Source: FEN-1279 sp964400285 (GTDB taxonomy: Bacteria > Bacteroidota > Ignavibacteria > Tepidaquicellales > Tepidaquicellaceae). From it: 36,118 bases of DNA. The position numbers were made by a program, and so were the translations under genes. The stretch lies in NCBI GenBank assembly GCA_964400285.1, contig CAYNTK010000015.1, forward strand, positions 1 to 36,118. Reading direction: 5' to 3'. Below, piece by piece: positions 7,438 through 15,972 of this stretch (within the stretch, counting starts at the first letter, position 1; each line of letters starts with the position of its first letter). The notes beneath the pieces were generated by a model. It worked only from the letters and a program-made list of their open reading frames with translations, was not told the DNA's origin and ran no database searches.

Positions 7438-10400
7438 ATGCCAGTTAAAGTAGAACTAAAAAGAAAACGAGTATCTAAGATTACGATTAATTTAGCATCT
7501 ACGGATTCGATTATTGCTAATTCCTTTGGTGAGGTGACTAAACCCGAAACTATTAACTACAGGACATTTAAACCTGATAAAGACGGTCTTTTCTGCGAAA
7601 AGATATTCGGTCCTGTTAAAGATTGGGAATGCCATTGTGGTAAATATAAAGGTATTAGATATAAAGGTATAGTTTGCGATAGATGTGGTGTCGAAATAAA
7701 TATGAAAAATGTTAGAAGAGATAGGATGGGGCATATCGCCCTGTGCGTTCCGGTTGTTCATATTTGGTATTTTAGGTCATTACCTTCTAAAGTTGGATAT
7801 GTTCTTGGTATATCATCGAAAGATTTAGAAAAGATTATCTATTATGAATCTTATGTTGTAATAAATCCAGGAAAAACCAAGTTTAGCAAATTACAACTGA
7901 TTTCTGAAGATGAATATATTGAAGCACTAAATACGTTAAGTGAAGAAGATAAAAATCTGGACGATGAAGACCCGAAAAAATTTCTCGTAGGTCAAGGTGG
8001 AAAAGCAATTAAAGAACTTTTAAAGAGAGTTAATATCACTGAAGAAATTTTTAGGTTAAGAGCTGAATTGCTTGATGAACCCTCTGCTGTTAAAAAAACT
8101 GAAAATATTAAAAGGTTAAGAGTCCTCGAATCTTTCAAACTAAAAGAAGGCGGAAAACCAAATAAACCTGAATGGATGGTTTTAGATGTTATACCTGTAA
8201 TTCCACCTGAATTAAGACCTCTTGTTCCGTTAGAAGGAGGAAGATTTGCAACGAGTGATTTAAATGATTTATATAGAAGAGTTATTATAAGAAATAACAG
8301 GTTGAAAAGATTAATGGATATAAAAGCTCCTGAAGTTATCCTAAGAAACGAAAAAAGAATGCTTCAGGAAGCTGTTGATGCTTTACTCGATAATTCAAGA
8401 AGAGTAACTGCTGTTAAATCTGAAAACCGTGCCTTAAAATCACTTTCGGATATTTTAAAAGGTAAACAAGGTAGATTTAGACAAAATCTGCTCGGAAAAA
8501 GAGTTGATTATTCTGGAAGGTCTGTAATAGTTGTAGGTCCTGAATTAAAGCTTCACGAATGCGGTATTCCCAAAGATATGGCTCTCGAGCTTTTTAAACC
8601 TTTTGTTATCCGAAGACTTATTGACCGGGATTATGTTAAAACTGTAAAAAGTGCTAAAAAACTAATTGATAAAAGAACTCCTGAAGTTTGGGATATTTTG
8701 GAATCGGTTATTGATGGCCATCCCGTATTGCTAAATCGTGCTCCTACTCTGCATAGACTTAGTATTCAGGCATTTCAACCTGTATTAATTGAAGGAAAAG
8801 CTATTACCCTTCATCCTTTTGTATGTATCGCTTTTAATGCTGACTTCGATGGTGACCAGATGGCTGTTCACGTCCCGCTTTCGGCAGACGCTCAACTCGA
8901 AGCCTCGATTTTAATGCTTTCTACTCATAATATTTTGTCTCCTCAAAATGGTAATCCCATTATTGTTCCAAATCAGGAACTCATTCTCGGATGTTACTAT
9001 CTTACAAAAGAATTAAAGGGAGACCTTGGTGAAGGTAAAATGTTCTCTTCACCAGAAGAAGTTTTGATAGCTCATGCCAATAAAAGAGTTGGTATGCACG
9101 CAAGGATAAAGGTGAGAATGAATGGTGAAATCGTTCAAACCACAACTGGTAGGGTAATCTTTAATCAAATTATTCCTGAAGGAATTGAATTTATCAATGA
9201 ACTTCTCAATAAGAAAAAAATAATAGGAATTATTGGAAATATTTATAAGAAAGTCGGAAATCAAAAAACTGCTCTTTTCCTTGATAAGCTAAAAGAAATT
9301 GGTTATAAATATGCTACTGAAGGTGGACTTTCGGTAAATATTGATGATATTGAAGTCCCCATTACAAAAAAGAAAATAATCGAAGATGCTTATAAGCGTG
9401 TTGAAGTTATTGAAAGGTCAAAATCGAGAGGAATTATTTCCGAAAACGAAAGATACAATAAAGTTATTGATATTTGGACTCACGTTCGTGATGCTGTGAA
9501 AAATGACCTGATGGAAAACTTGAAAAATTCTAAAAACGGATTTAATTCTTTACATATGATGATTGATTCCGGTGCAAGAGGTTCTGCTGAGCAGGTCTCT
9601 CAGCTCGCAGGTATGAGAGGTCTTATGCAAAAACCTCAAAAATCTTTGACCGGCCAGGCAGGTGAAATTATCGAAAATCCAATTATTGCTAACTTTAAAG
9701 AGGGATTATCGATTCTTGAATATTTTATCTCTACTCACGGTGCCCGTAAAGGTCTTGCAGATACAGCTCTCAAAACTGCAGACGCAGGTTACTTAACCAG
9801 AAGACTTGTTGATGTTGCTAATGATGTCATTATTTCTGAAACCGATTGCGGTACTATTCGTGGCGTATTAACCGAAGCTTTAAAAGAAGGTGAAGATATT
9901 AAAGAATCTTTATCAGAAAGAATTCTTGGAAGAGTTGCTGTCCATGATGTAGTTGACCCTCTCACAAAGAAAATCTTTGTTAAATCAGGCGAAGAAATAA
10001 CTGAAGAAAAAGCTCAATTAATTTCCGATAGCCCGATTACCTCAGTTGAAATTCGTTCTGTATTAACCTGTGAAAGTAAACGTGGTGTTTGTGCTAAATG
10101 TTATGGAAGAAATCTTGCTACAGGTAAACTCGTGGAAGTTGGCGAAGCTGTTGGTATTATCGCTGCTCAATCGATTGGTGAACCTGGAACTCAGCTCACT
10201 CTAAGAACTTTCCATATCGGTGGTACTGCAAGTAAAATTATTACTCAATCCCAAATCCCAACCAAATTCGATGGTAAGGTTAAATTTGAAAATATAAGAT
10301 TGATTGAATACAAAGGTGCTGTTGGTAGCTCATCTAAATCTTTAAGCCGAAACGGTATAATTAATATTGTTGATGAACATAATGTTCAAATTGCAAAATA

Positions 10401-11760
10401 TCAGGTACCTTATGGTTCTGATTTGAAGGTGAAAAATAATGAAAAAGTGAAAAAGAACCAGGTCCTTTATGAATGGGACCCATACAATTCCGTTATTATT
10501 GCTGAACACGATGGTATTATTCATTATTCCGAAATGGAAGAAGGTAAACAATATGAACTCGTTAAAGATGAACAGACAGGACATTTCCAAAAAACAGTAA
10601 TTGAAAGTAAAGATAAAACAAAAAGTCCTGCAATTCAAATTTTAAACCCAAAGCGAAACAATAAAATCTTAAGTTCATATTTAATTCCTGCAAAAGCTAA
10701 TTTACTCGTTGATGATGGAACGGAAGTAAAAGCAGGTACTACTATGGTTAAAATTCCTCGTGAATCGGGTAAAACTCGAGATATCACTGGTGGATTACCA
10801 AGAGTTACTGAATTGTTTGAAGCTCGTTCACCAAACGACCCAGCAAAAATTGCTGAAATTGATGGTAAAGTTAAAATTGGTGACCTCAAAAGAGGAAGCC
10901 GTGAATTAACTCTTACCTCTCTCGATGGTTCTAAAGTCATTGATTACAAAATTCCTATCGGTAAACATATCCTTGTTCGTGACGGAGATATTGTAAAAGC
11001 AGGTGAACCCCTTACTGGCGGTGCATTTGACCCGGTCGATATTTTGAAAATTAAAGGTGTACCCGAAGTTCAGGAATATCTCGTGAACGAAATTCAGGAA
11101 GTCTATAGAATTCAGGGTGTAAAAATTAACGATAAACATATAGAAGTTATCGTTAGACAAATGCTTCAAAAAGTTAAAGTTACAAGCCCGGGCGATACTA
11201 ATTTCCTCGAAGGTGATGTTGTTCATAAAAACTTCTTCGCTGAAGAAAACGAAAAATTAAAAGGTATGGTCGTTGTTACCGATAAAGGTGGTAGCGATGC
11301 CGTAATCGTTGGTGAAAAATTACCAAAGAAAACTGTAAAGGAAATTAATGCTACGATGAAAAAGAAAGGTAAAGATTTAATTAAGTCCCGTGAAGCTGTC
11401 CCAGCAACTGCTGACGCAGTTATGCTTGGAATTACTCAAACTTCTTTAACAACCGATAGCTTCTTATCTGCTGCATCGTTTCAGGAAACAACAAGAGTCC
11501 TTACTGATGCTGCTATAAAAGGTAAAGTCGATATGTTAAACGGTTTAAAAGAAAATGTTATTATTGGTCAATTGATTCCTGCTGGAACTGGTTTAAAGAA
11601 ATATCGTGATTTACTCGTTTCTCACAAAGATAAACATTTGATGGATGAAGAAGAACCAGTGGAAGAAAAAGTTGAACTTGAAAAAGAAATTGTTGAAGAA
11701 GAAAAAACTAAAGAAAAAAAGAAAAGAAAAACTAAAACTAAAAAAACATCTGAAAAATAA
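7438..11760 (+). CDS. rpoC: DNA-directed RNA polymerase subunit beta'
   Basis: This is the largest core subunit and carries the active-site magnesium. The N-terminal zinc finger uses Cys 65, 67, 80 and 83. The catalytic loop NADFDGDQMAVH places the metal-binding Asp at 469, 471 and 473. The second zinc site has the pattern CESKRGVCAKC. The 1440 residues match Bacteroidota-type beta'. The last 40 or so residues form a low-complexity tail: acidic (EEEPVEEKVELEKE) then strongly basic (KKKRKTKTKK). A terminator follows about 70 nt downstream. Confidence 0.99.
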   Translation: MPVKVELKRKRVSKITINLASTDSIIANSFGEVTKPETINYRTFKPDKDGLFCEKIFGPVKDWECHCGKYKGIRYKGIVCDRCGVEINMKNVRRDRMGHIALCVPVVHIWYFRSLPSKVGYVLGISSKDLEKIIYYESYVVINPGKTKFSKLQLISEDEYIEALNTLSEEDKNLDDEDPKKFLVGQGGKAIKELLKRVNITEEIFRLRAELLDEPSAVKKTENIKRLRVLESFKLKEGGKPNKPEWMVLDVIPVIPPELRPLVPLEGGRFATSDLNDLYRRVIIRNNRLKRLMDIKAPEVILRNEKRMLQEAVDALLDNSRRVTAVKSENRALKSLSDILKGKQGRFRQNLLGKRVDYSGRSVIVVGPELKLHECGIPKDMALELFKPFVIRRLIDRDYVKTVKSAKKLIDKRTPEVWDILESVIDGHPVLLNRAPTLHRLSIQAFQPVLIEGKAITLHPFVCIAFNADFDGDQMAVHVPLSADAQLEASILMLSTHNILSPQNGNPIIVPNQELILGCYYLTKELKGDLGEGKMFSSPEEVLIAHANKRVGMHARIKVRMNGEIVQTTTGRVIFNQIIPEGIEFINELLNKKKIIGIIGNIYKKVGNQKTALFLDKLKEIGYKYATEGGLSVNIDDIEVPITKKKIIEDAYKRVEVIERSKSRGIISENERYNKVIDIWTHVRDAVKNDLMENLKNSKNGFNSLHMMIDSGARGSAEQVSQLAGMRGLMQKPQKSLTGQAGEIIENPIIANFKEGLSILEYFISTHGARKGLADTALKTADAGYLTRRLVDVANDVIISETDCGTIRGVLTEALKEGEDIKESLSERILGRVAVHDVVDPLTKKIFVKSGEEITEEKAQLISDSPITSVEIRSVLTCESKRGVCAKCYGRNLATGKLVEVGEAVGIIAAQSIGEPGTQLTLRTFHIGGTASKIITQSQIPTKFDGKVKFENIRLIEYKGAVGSSSKSLSRNGIINIVDEHNVQIAKYQVPYGSDLKVKNNEKVKKNQVLYEWDPYNSVIIAEHDGIIHYSEMEEGKQYELVKDEQTGHFQKTVIESKDKTKSPAIQILNPKRNNKILSSYLIPAKANLLVDDGTEVKAGTTMVKIPRESGKTRDITGGLPRVTELFEARSPNDPAKIAEIDGKVKIGDLKRGSRELTLTSLDGSKVIDYKIPIGKHILVRDGDIVKAGEPLTGGAFDPVDILKIKGVPEVQEYLVNEIQEVYRIQGVKINDKHIEVIVRQMLQKVKVTSPGDTNFLEGDVVHKNFFAEENEKLKGMVVVTDKGGSDAVIVGEKLPKKTVKEINATMKKKGKDLIKSREAVPATADAVMLGITQTSLTTDSFLSAASFQETTRVLTDAAIKGKVDMLNGLKENVIIGQLIPAGTGLKKYRDLLVSHKDKHLMDEEEPVEEKVELEKEIVEEEKTKEKKKRKTKTKKTSEK

Positions 11761-11773
11761 TTTTTATAATTTT

Positions 11774-11818
11774 TTTCGTTTCGTGGAACCTTAATTAGGG
11801 GGAATTCTCTAAACGAAA
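11774..11818 (+). repeat. Short inverted repeat after rpoC
   Basis: TTTCGTTT (11774-11781) pairs perfectly with AAACGAAA (11811-11818) across a 29-nt loop, just after the rpoC stop and 12 nt before the likely terminator. It could be a 3'-end stabilising stem. It is short, so chance is possible. Confidence 0.3.
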
Positions 11819-11829
11819 TAAAAACAATA

Positions 11830-11864
11830 AGAGGCTGACTCATATAGTCAACCTCTTTTTTTTT
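11830..11864 (+). terminator. Intrinsic terminator of the rif/rpoBC operon
   Basis: AGAGG-C-TGACT (11830-11840) pairs with AGTCA-A-CCTCT (11846-11856), leaving one C/A mismatch and a 5-nt loop. Nine T follow (11856-11864). This is the clearest stop signal between rpoC and mraZ, and it separates the polymerase operon from the division operon. Confidence 0.85.
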
Positions 11865-11945
11865 ATAATTTACTATTTATGGATTGTAAATTCTAATATC
11901 CTCATCAGTTATCTTAAAAAAAAATTAAAAAACTAAAAAAAAACA

Positions 11946-11976
11946 TTTGACATTAATAAAAAAATGATTATTTTTG
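11946..11976 (+). promoter_or_regulatory. Bacteroidota-type promoter of the dcw operon
   Basis: TTTG at 11946-11949 and TATTTTTG at 11969-11976 fit the Bacteroidota -33/-7 consensus (TTTG, then TAnnTTTG) with a 19-nt spacer. A TTGACA/TATAAA reading is also present (11947-11952, 11977-11982), but its 24-nt spacer is too long for a standard sigma-70 promoter. Transcription would begin near 11982-11984, inside the first MraZ repeat. Confidence 0.75.
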
Positions 11977-11979
11977 TAT

Positions 11980-12009
11980 AAAGTGGGAGAAAGTGGGGGA
12001 AAGTGGCAA
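11980..12009 (+). promoter_or_regulatory. MraZ operator: three 10-bp AAAGTGG repeats
   Basis: Three head-to-tail copies of AAAGTGG plus three bases occupy 11980-11989, 11990-11999 and 12000-12009. Known MraZ proteins bind direct repeats of a TGG/GTGGG box at 10-bp spacing upstream of their own gene, one repeat per helical turn. The repeats overlap the predicted start of transcription, so binding should repress the operon. This is a prediction from motif, spacing and position. Confidence 0.85.
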
Positions 12010-12052
12010 TACCTCCCAATTTTTGTGCAAAAATAAAGTAAATTTTTAACAT

Positions 12053-12520
12053 ATGTTCCAAGGGCATTCAATTTGTAGTCTCGACGCTAAATCACGACTC
12101 GTGTTACCCCAAAAGTTTCGCAAATATATTAAATCTGAAGCGAACAATAAACTCATTTTAACAAGGGGTATGGATGAATGTATTCTTGTCTATCCTCTCG
12201 ACGAATGGGATATTTTTAAATCTGATTTGTCGAACTACAATGTTTTTAATGCCGAGCAAAGATACTTTATGCGTGAGTTCCTGTTCTTTGTTAATGAATG
12301 TGAAATAGATTCACATAACAGAATTCTCTTACCTGCACAATTAATTGAATTTGCACACATAAAAAAAGAAGTAATCGTTCTTGGAATGCTCGATAAAATT
12401 GAAATCTGGGATCCGGAAACGAAAAAATCCTATGACGAAAAGCGTCTCGGCACTTATGAGGATATTGCTCAGAAGGTTTCCGAAACTATTCTTAAAAAGA
12501 AATTTGATATTCAAAATTAA
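12053..12520 (+). CDS. mraZ: Transcriptional regulator MraZ
   Basis: MraZ is the DNA-binding regulator at the head of the dcw cluster and usually represses it. The 155-residue product has two SpoVT/AbrB-like halves, seen as SLDAKSRLVLPQKFRK (about 9-24) and EIDSHNRILLPAQL. In both halves the Gly of the usual DxxGR motif is replaced (DAKSR, DSHNR), while Arg and Pro are kept. The start at 12053 follows a leader of about 70 nt from the predicted promoter and has no Shine-Dalgarno sequence. rsmH begins 5 nt after the stop. Confidence 0.95.
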   Translation: MFQGHSICSLDAKSRLVLPQKFRKYIKSEANNKLILTRGMDECILVYPLDEWDIFKSDLSNYNVFNAEQRYFMREFLFFVNECEIDSHNRILLPAQLIEFAHIKKEVIVLGMLDKIEIWDPETKKSYDEKRLGTYEDIAQKVSETILKKKFDIQN

Positions 12521-12525
12521 AATTT

Positions 12526-13464
12526 TTGGATACTGATTTTCATATCCCAGTTCTTTTAAATAAAGCGATTGAACTTTTAATAAATCCTGAAATTAAACAG
12601 CATTTTTTAATCGATGGAACAACCGGTGGCGGCGGTTACTCTAAAAAAATTTGTGATACCTGTGATTCATTAAAATTATTAATCTGCTTCGACAAAGATT
12701 TAAATGCACTTGAATATAGCAAAAAAAATCTTTCGGCAGTTTCGAATAAGATTAAATTTGTAAATGAAAATTTTGCTGATATTAAAAAAGTTCTTTATGA
12801 AATGGGTATTACCAAAATTTCGGGATTGGTTTTAGATCTTGGTCTTTCGAATTACCAATTAACTGATGAAGATGGTTTCAGTTATTTAAGAAATACTTTA
12901 CTCGATATGAGAGCTGATAAAAGAAACAGTAAAACAGCGAAAGACATAATAAACTATTATAGTAAAGAAAAATTAATCGGAATTTTTCGTGATTTCGGAG
13001 AAATTGGTAACGAAGAAAGACTTGTTGATGCAATCCTAAAATCGAGAAAAGTAAAAAAGATAACGAGTACATTTGAATTAAATGAAATAATCGAAACCGA
13101 ATATAAAATAAAATCAATCGCTTTAAATAAGTTTCTTTCTAAAATATATCAAGCAATAAGAATTGAAGTGAATGGTGAACTTGATGATTTAAAAAAAGTA
13201 TTAAGTGATTCTTTCGAATTACTCGAAAATGGTGGAAGATTAGTAGTCGTTTCGTACCATTCGCTTGAAGATAGAATTGTAAAGAATTTTTTTAGAGATT
13301 TAGCTTTTACTCCATCAGTTTCAAAATATACTTTAGAGGGGAAAAGCAAAACAAAAAAATTAAAAATTTTAACTAAAAAAGCTCTGGTTCCGGATAGATT
13401 TGAATTAAAATCCAATCCGAAATCCAGAAGTGCAAAACTAAGAGCGGCAGAAGTAAATGACTAA
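12526..13464 (+). CDS. rsmH: 16S rRNA (cytosine(1402)-N(4))-methyltransferase RsmH
   Basis: RsmH (MraW) uses S-adenosylmethionine to methylate N4 of C1402 in the ribosomal P site. The 312-residue protein starts with the conserved HIPVLL segment, has the SAM-binding loop DGTTGGGGYS, LDLGLSNYQL, and the C-terminal VVSYHSLEDRIVK motif. The start is TTG, chosen because HIPVLL follows directly and the mraZ stop is 5 nt upstream. Its last 8 bases overlap the ftsL start (ATGACTAA), suggesting translational coupling. Confidence 0.96.
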   Translation: MDTDFHIPVLLNKAIELLINPEIKQHFLIDGTTGGGGYSKKICDTCDSLKLLICFDKDLNALEYSKKNLSAVSNKIKFVNENFADIKKVLYEMGITKISGLVLDLGLSNYQLTDEDGFSYLRNTLLDMRADKRNSKTAKDIINYYSKEKLIGIFRDFGEIGNEERLVDAILKSRKVKKITSTFELNEIIETEYKIKSIALNKFLSKIYQAIRIEVNGELDDLKKVLSDSFELLENGGRLVVVSYHSLEDRIVKNFFRDLAFTPSVSKYTLEGKSKTKKLKILTKKALVPDRFELKSNPKSRSAKLRAAEVND

Positions 13465-13786
13465 TTCACAATTAAAAAATAGAAAAGCAAAAAGAAAAAT
13501 TTCGATTTTTCAATTGCTTGTTTTTTTGTTTATTCTCTCCGCTGTTATTGTGTTTTATATAAATAATATTATTGCTGTAAATCAATTGATAAGTAAAAAT
13601 AATGAATTGAAAGAAGCAATTAATAAAACTACTCAACTTAACTATACATACCAAATTGAAATAGAAAGGTTGAGCAGTCTCGATAGAATTAAAGTATTAG
13701 CTTTCGAAAAATTTGGATTGAAATTGTCTGATACATTAACAAAAAACAATGAAAGTTTAATAATTAATAAATCTGAATTAAAATAA
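13457..13786 (+). CDS. ftsL: FtsL-like cell division protein
   Basis: This is a bitopic division protein that should pair with a FtsB-like partner and help activate FtsW/FtsI. Sequence similarity is weak, as is normal for FtsL; the call rests on position between rsmH and ftsI and on architecture. The 109 residues comprise a basic cytosolic N terminus (1-15), one membrane segment (about 16-36), a coiled-coil stretch (about 40-75), and a short end with SSLDRIKVLAFEKFGLK, the usual FtsL-type terminal motif. It overlaps rsmH by 8 nt and abuts ftsI (TAAATG). Confidence 0.82.
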   Translation: MTNSQLKNRKAKRKISIFQLLVFLFILSAVIVFYINNIIAVNQLISKNNELKEAINKTTQLNYTYQIEIERLSSLDRIKVLAFEKFGLKLSDTLTKNNESLIINKSELK

Positions 13787-15970
13787 ATGTATTATTTTCA
13801 TAATAAACCACAGAAGGAAATTAACAAAAAAAGAAGAATTAATATTTTTCTCTTAATTTTTATTCTTGGTTTTTTAACCATTGCTGGAAGATTAATACAA
13901 ATTCAGATTATAGATTCCGAAAAGTATATATATGTTGCTAAAAAACAGTCTCAAACAAGAGAAATAATAGTTCCTCCAAGAGGTCTGATTTTTGACAGAA
14001 ATATGAATTTGCTCGTTACCAACCAATATAAAATTACTGTTTCAGCTGACCCCTTCCGTATTAAATTCCCCGATAGTGTCGCCTCCATTTTATCTGCAAT
14101 TTTTGGAAAGGATAAAAATACTTATTTGGAGTTGTTAGAGAACAAAAATAATCCGAATGTATATTTGGAAAGAAAATCAGACCTCCAGGAATTAAAAGGA
14201 CTTGACACTTTAAAAATTGATGGATTGAACATAATTAAAGAACCAGCGAGACTTTACAACTTTGGTTCTCTTGCTTCGCAAATTATTGGTTTTACCAATT
14301 TGGAAAATAAAGGAGTTAATGGTATAGAGCTTGCATTCAATACTGAACTTACAGGAAAAGAAGGTTATATGATTATGCAAAAAGATGGAAAAGGTAATAA
14401 AAGACCTGATTTAAGTTATACTCAAAAAGAGCCAATTCAAGGTGATAATATAATTTTAACTATAGATAAAAATATTCAGCAATTTGTCGAAGAAGAACTT
14501 GAAAGTGGTGTAAAATATTTTAATGCAGATAAAGGAAAAGCAGTTGTTATTTCCGTGAAAACAGGTGAAATCTTAGCAATGTCTTCTTATCCTACTTTCA
14601 ATCCTAATTCCATCAAAACAGAAGATACAATTGGAATGAAAAATTCTGTTATATCCGATATATATGAACCCGGCTCCACTTTTAAAATAATTACTGCCGC
14701 AGGTATTCTCGAAGAAAATTTATTAAACGAAAATTCGGTATTAGCTACCGATAACGGCTCATATACAGTTTATGGAATGAAAATTACCGATTCGCACGGC
14801 TCTTCTTCTATGTCATTTCAACAGATAATTGAAAACTCGAGTAATGTTGGCGTTTCCAAATTATCCGAAAAACTCGGAACAGAAAAATTTTATAAATACG
14901 CAAGAGATTTTGGAATTGGAATTTATACGGGTATCGAATTAAGAGGTGAAAATAAAGGATATCTTAAAAGACCGGTCGATTTTACACCGGGCTCACTTCA
15001 GTTTATGTCCATTGGTTATCAGGTCGCTGTAAATTTACTCCAGCTTTCTATGGCTTATGGTTGTATTGCTAACAATGGTATGTTAATGAAACCTATGATT
15101 GTGAAAAAAGAATTATCACCAAGTGGAAATATTGTCCTCGAAAATTTTCCAACCGCAGTAAGGCAAGTCGTTAGTGAACAGACAGCAAGAAGATTAACAC
15201 AAATTTTCGCTGGTGTCGTTACAAGAGGAACTGGAACCGATGCTCGAGTTAACGGTGTAAATGTGGCTGGAAAAACTGGAACATCACAAAGACTAATAGG
15301 CGGTGAGTATTCAAACAAATCACATAATTCTTCCTTTATAGGATATTTCCCTGTTGAAAATCCTGTGATTCTTATTGCAGTTGTTATTGATGACCCAAAA
15401 TCTGGAGAATATTATGGTGGAAAAGTCGCTGCTCCTGTCTTCCAAAAAATCGCAACTAAAATCCTTAATTATGCTGGTAATAATATTCATACAACCGATT
15501 TTCTAAATGTTTCTTTTCAAAAAGACTTACAACAACCTAATATCCAAACTTTAAATAATGAAGTTAAATTCGTTCCTGAATTAATTGAAATGGAAATCCA
15601 AAGTGCTATTGATATTTTAAAAGAAAGAAAAATAAAATTTGAAGTAGAAAATTATATTAAAAAAGACAAAAACAGTTCATTCAGATATATTGTAAGTGAA
15701 CAGTTCCCAAAACCAAATGAAATAATTTCCAATTCGGAAAACTTAATTGTCAAATTAAAAGTAAAAGAAATCTATTTCAGTGATTCAAAATCACTTAAAG
15801 TCCCCGATGTTAAAAATATGAGCTTAAGAAAAGCTATAAATAAAATGGTAGCTGAAGGTTTTACCGTCGAAATAGTTGGTAGTGGAGAAGTCGTTGACCA
15901 ATTGCCTAAACCGGGAAATGAAGCCCAACATAAAAGTAGAGTAATTTTATTCTGTAAAAATGAATTATAA
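13787..15970 (+). CDS. ftsI: Septal peptidoglycan transpeptidase FtsI (PBP3/SpoVD type) with PASTA domains
   Basis: This is a class B penicillin-binding protein that cross-links septal peptidoglycan together with FtsW. Residues 1-17 are cytosolic and basic, and one membrane anchor lies at about 18-38. A pedestal domain begins with the REIIVPPRGLIFDRN segment. The transpeptidase domain has catalytic Ser297 in STFK (297-300), SSN (351-353) and KTG (496-498). The C-terminal part, about 585-727, contains two PASTA-like repeats (VPELIEM..., VPDVKNMSLRKAI...). E. coli FtsI lacks these, while Bacteroidota and SpoVD-type PBPs often have them. At 727 residues it is complete. Confidence 0.96.
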   Translation: MYYFHNKPQKEINKKRRINIFLLIFILGFLTIAGRLIQIQIIDSEKYIYVAKKQSQTREIIVPPRGLIFDRNMNLLVTNQYKITVSADPFRIKFPDSVASILSAIFGKDKNTYLELLENKNNPNVYLERKSDLQELKGLDTLKIDGLNIIKEPARLYNFGSLASQIIGFTNLENKGVNGIELAFNTELTGKEGYMIMQKDGKGNKRPDLSYTQKEPIQGDNIILTIDKNIQQFVEEELESGVKYFNADKGKAVVISVKTGEILAMSSYPTFNPNSIKTEDTIGMKNSVISDIYEPGSTFKIITAAGILEENLLNENSVLATDNGSYTVYGMKITDSHGSSSMSFQQIIENSSNVGVSKLSEKLGTEKFYKYARDFGIGIYTGIELRGENKGYLKRPVDFTPGSLQFMSIGYQVAVNLLQLSMAYGCIANNGMLMKPMIVKKELSPSGNIVLENFPTAVRQVVSEQTARRLTQIFAGVVTRGTGTDARVNGVNVAGKTGTSQRLIGGEYSNKSHNSSFIGYFPVENPVILIAVVIDDPKSGEYYGGKVAAPVFQKIATKILNYAGNNIHTTDFLNVSFQKDLQQPNIQTLNNEVKFVPELIEMEIQSAIDILKERKIKFEVENYIKKDKNSSFRYIVSEQFPKPNEIISNSENLIVKLKVKEIYFSDSKSLKVPDVKNMSLRKAINKMVAEGFTVEIVGSGEVVDQLPKPGNEAQHKSRVILFCKNEL

Positions 15971-15972
15971 TT

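Noticed and set aside
11947..11982. Sigma-70 style promoter TTGACA/TATAAA ahead of mraZ
   Set aside because: The spacer is 24 nt, well outside the usual 16-18. The overlapping TTTG/TAnnTTTG pair with a 19-nt spacer fits better.
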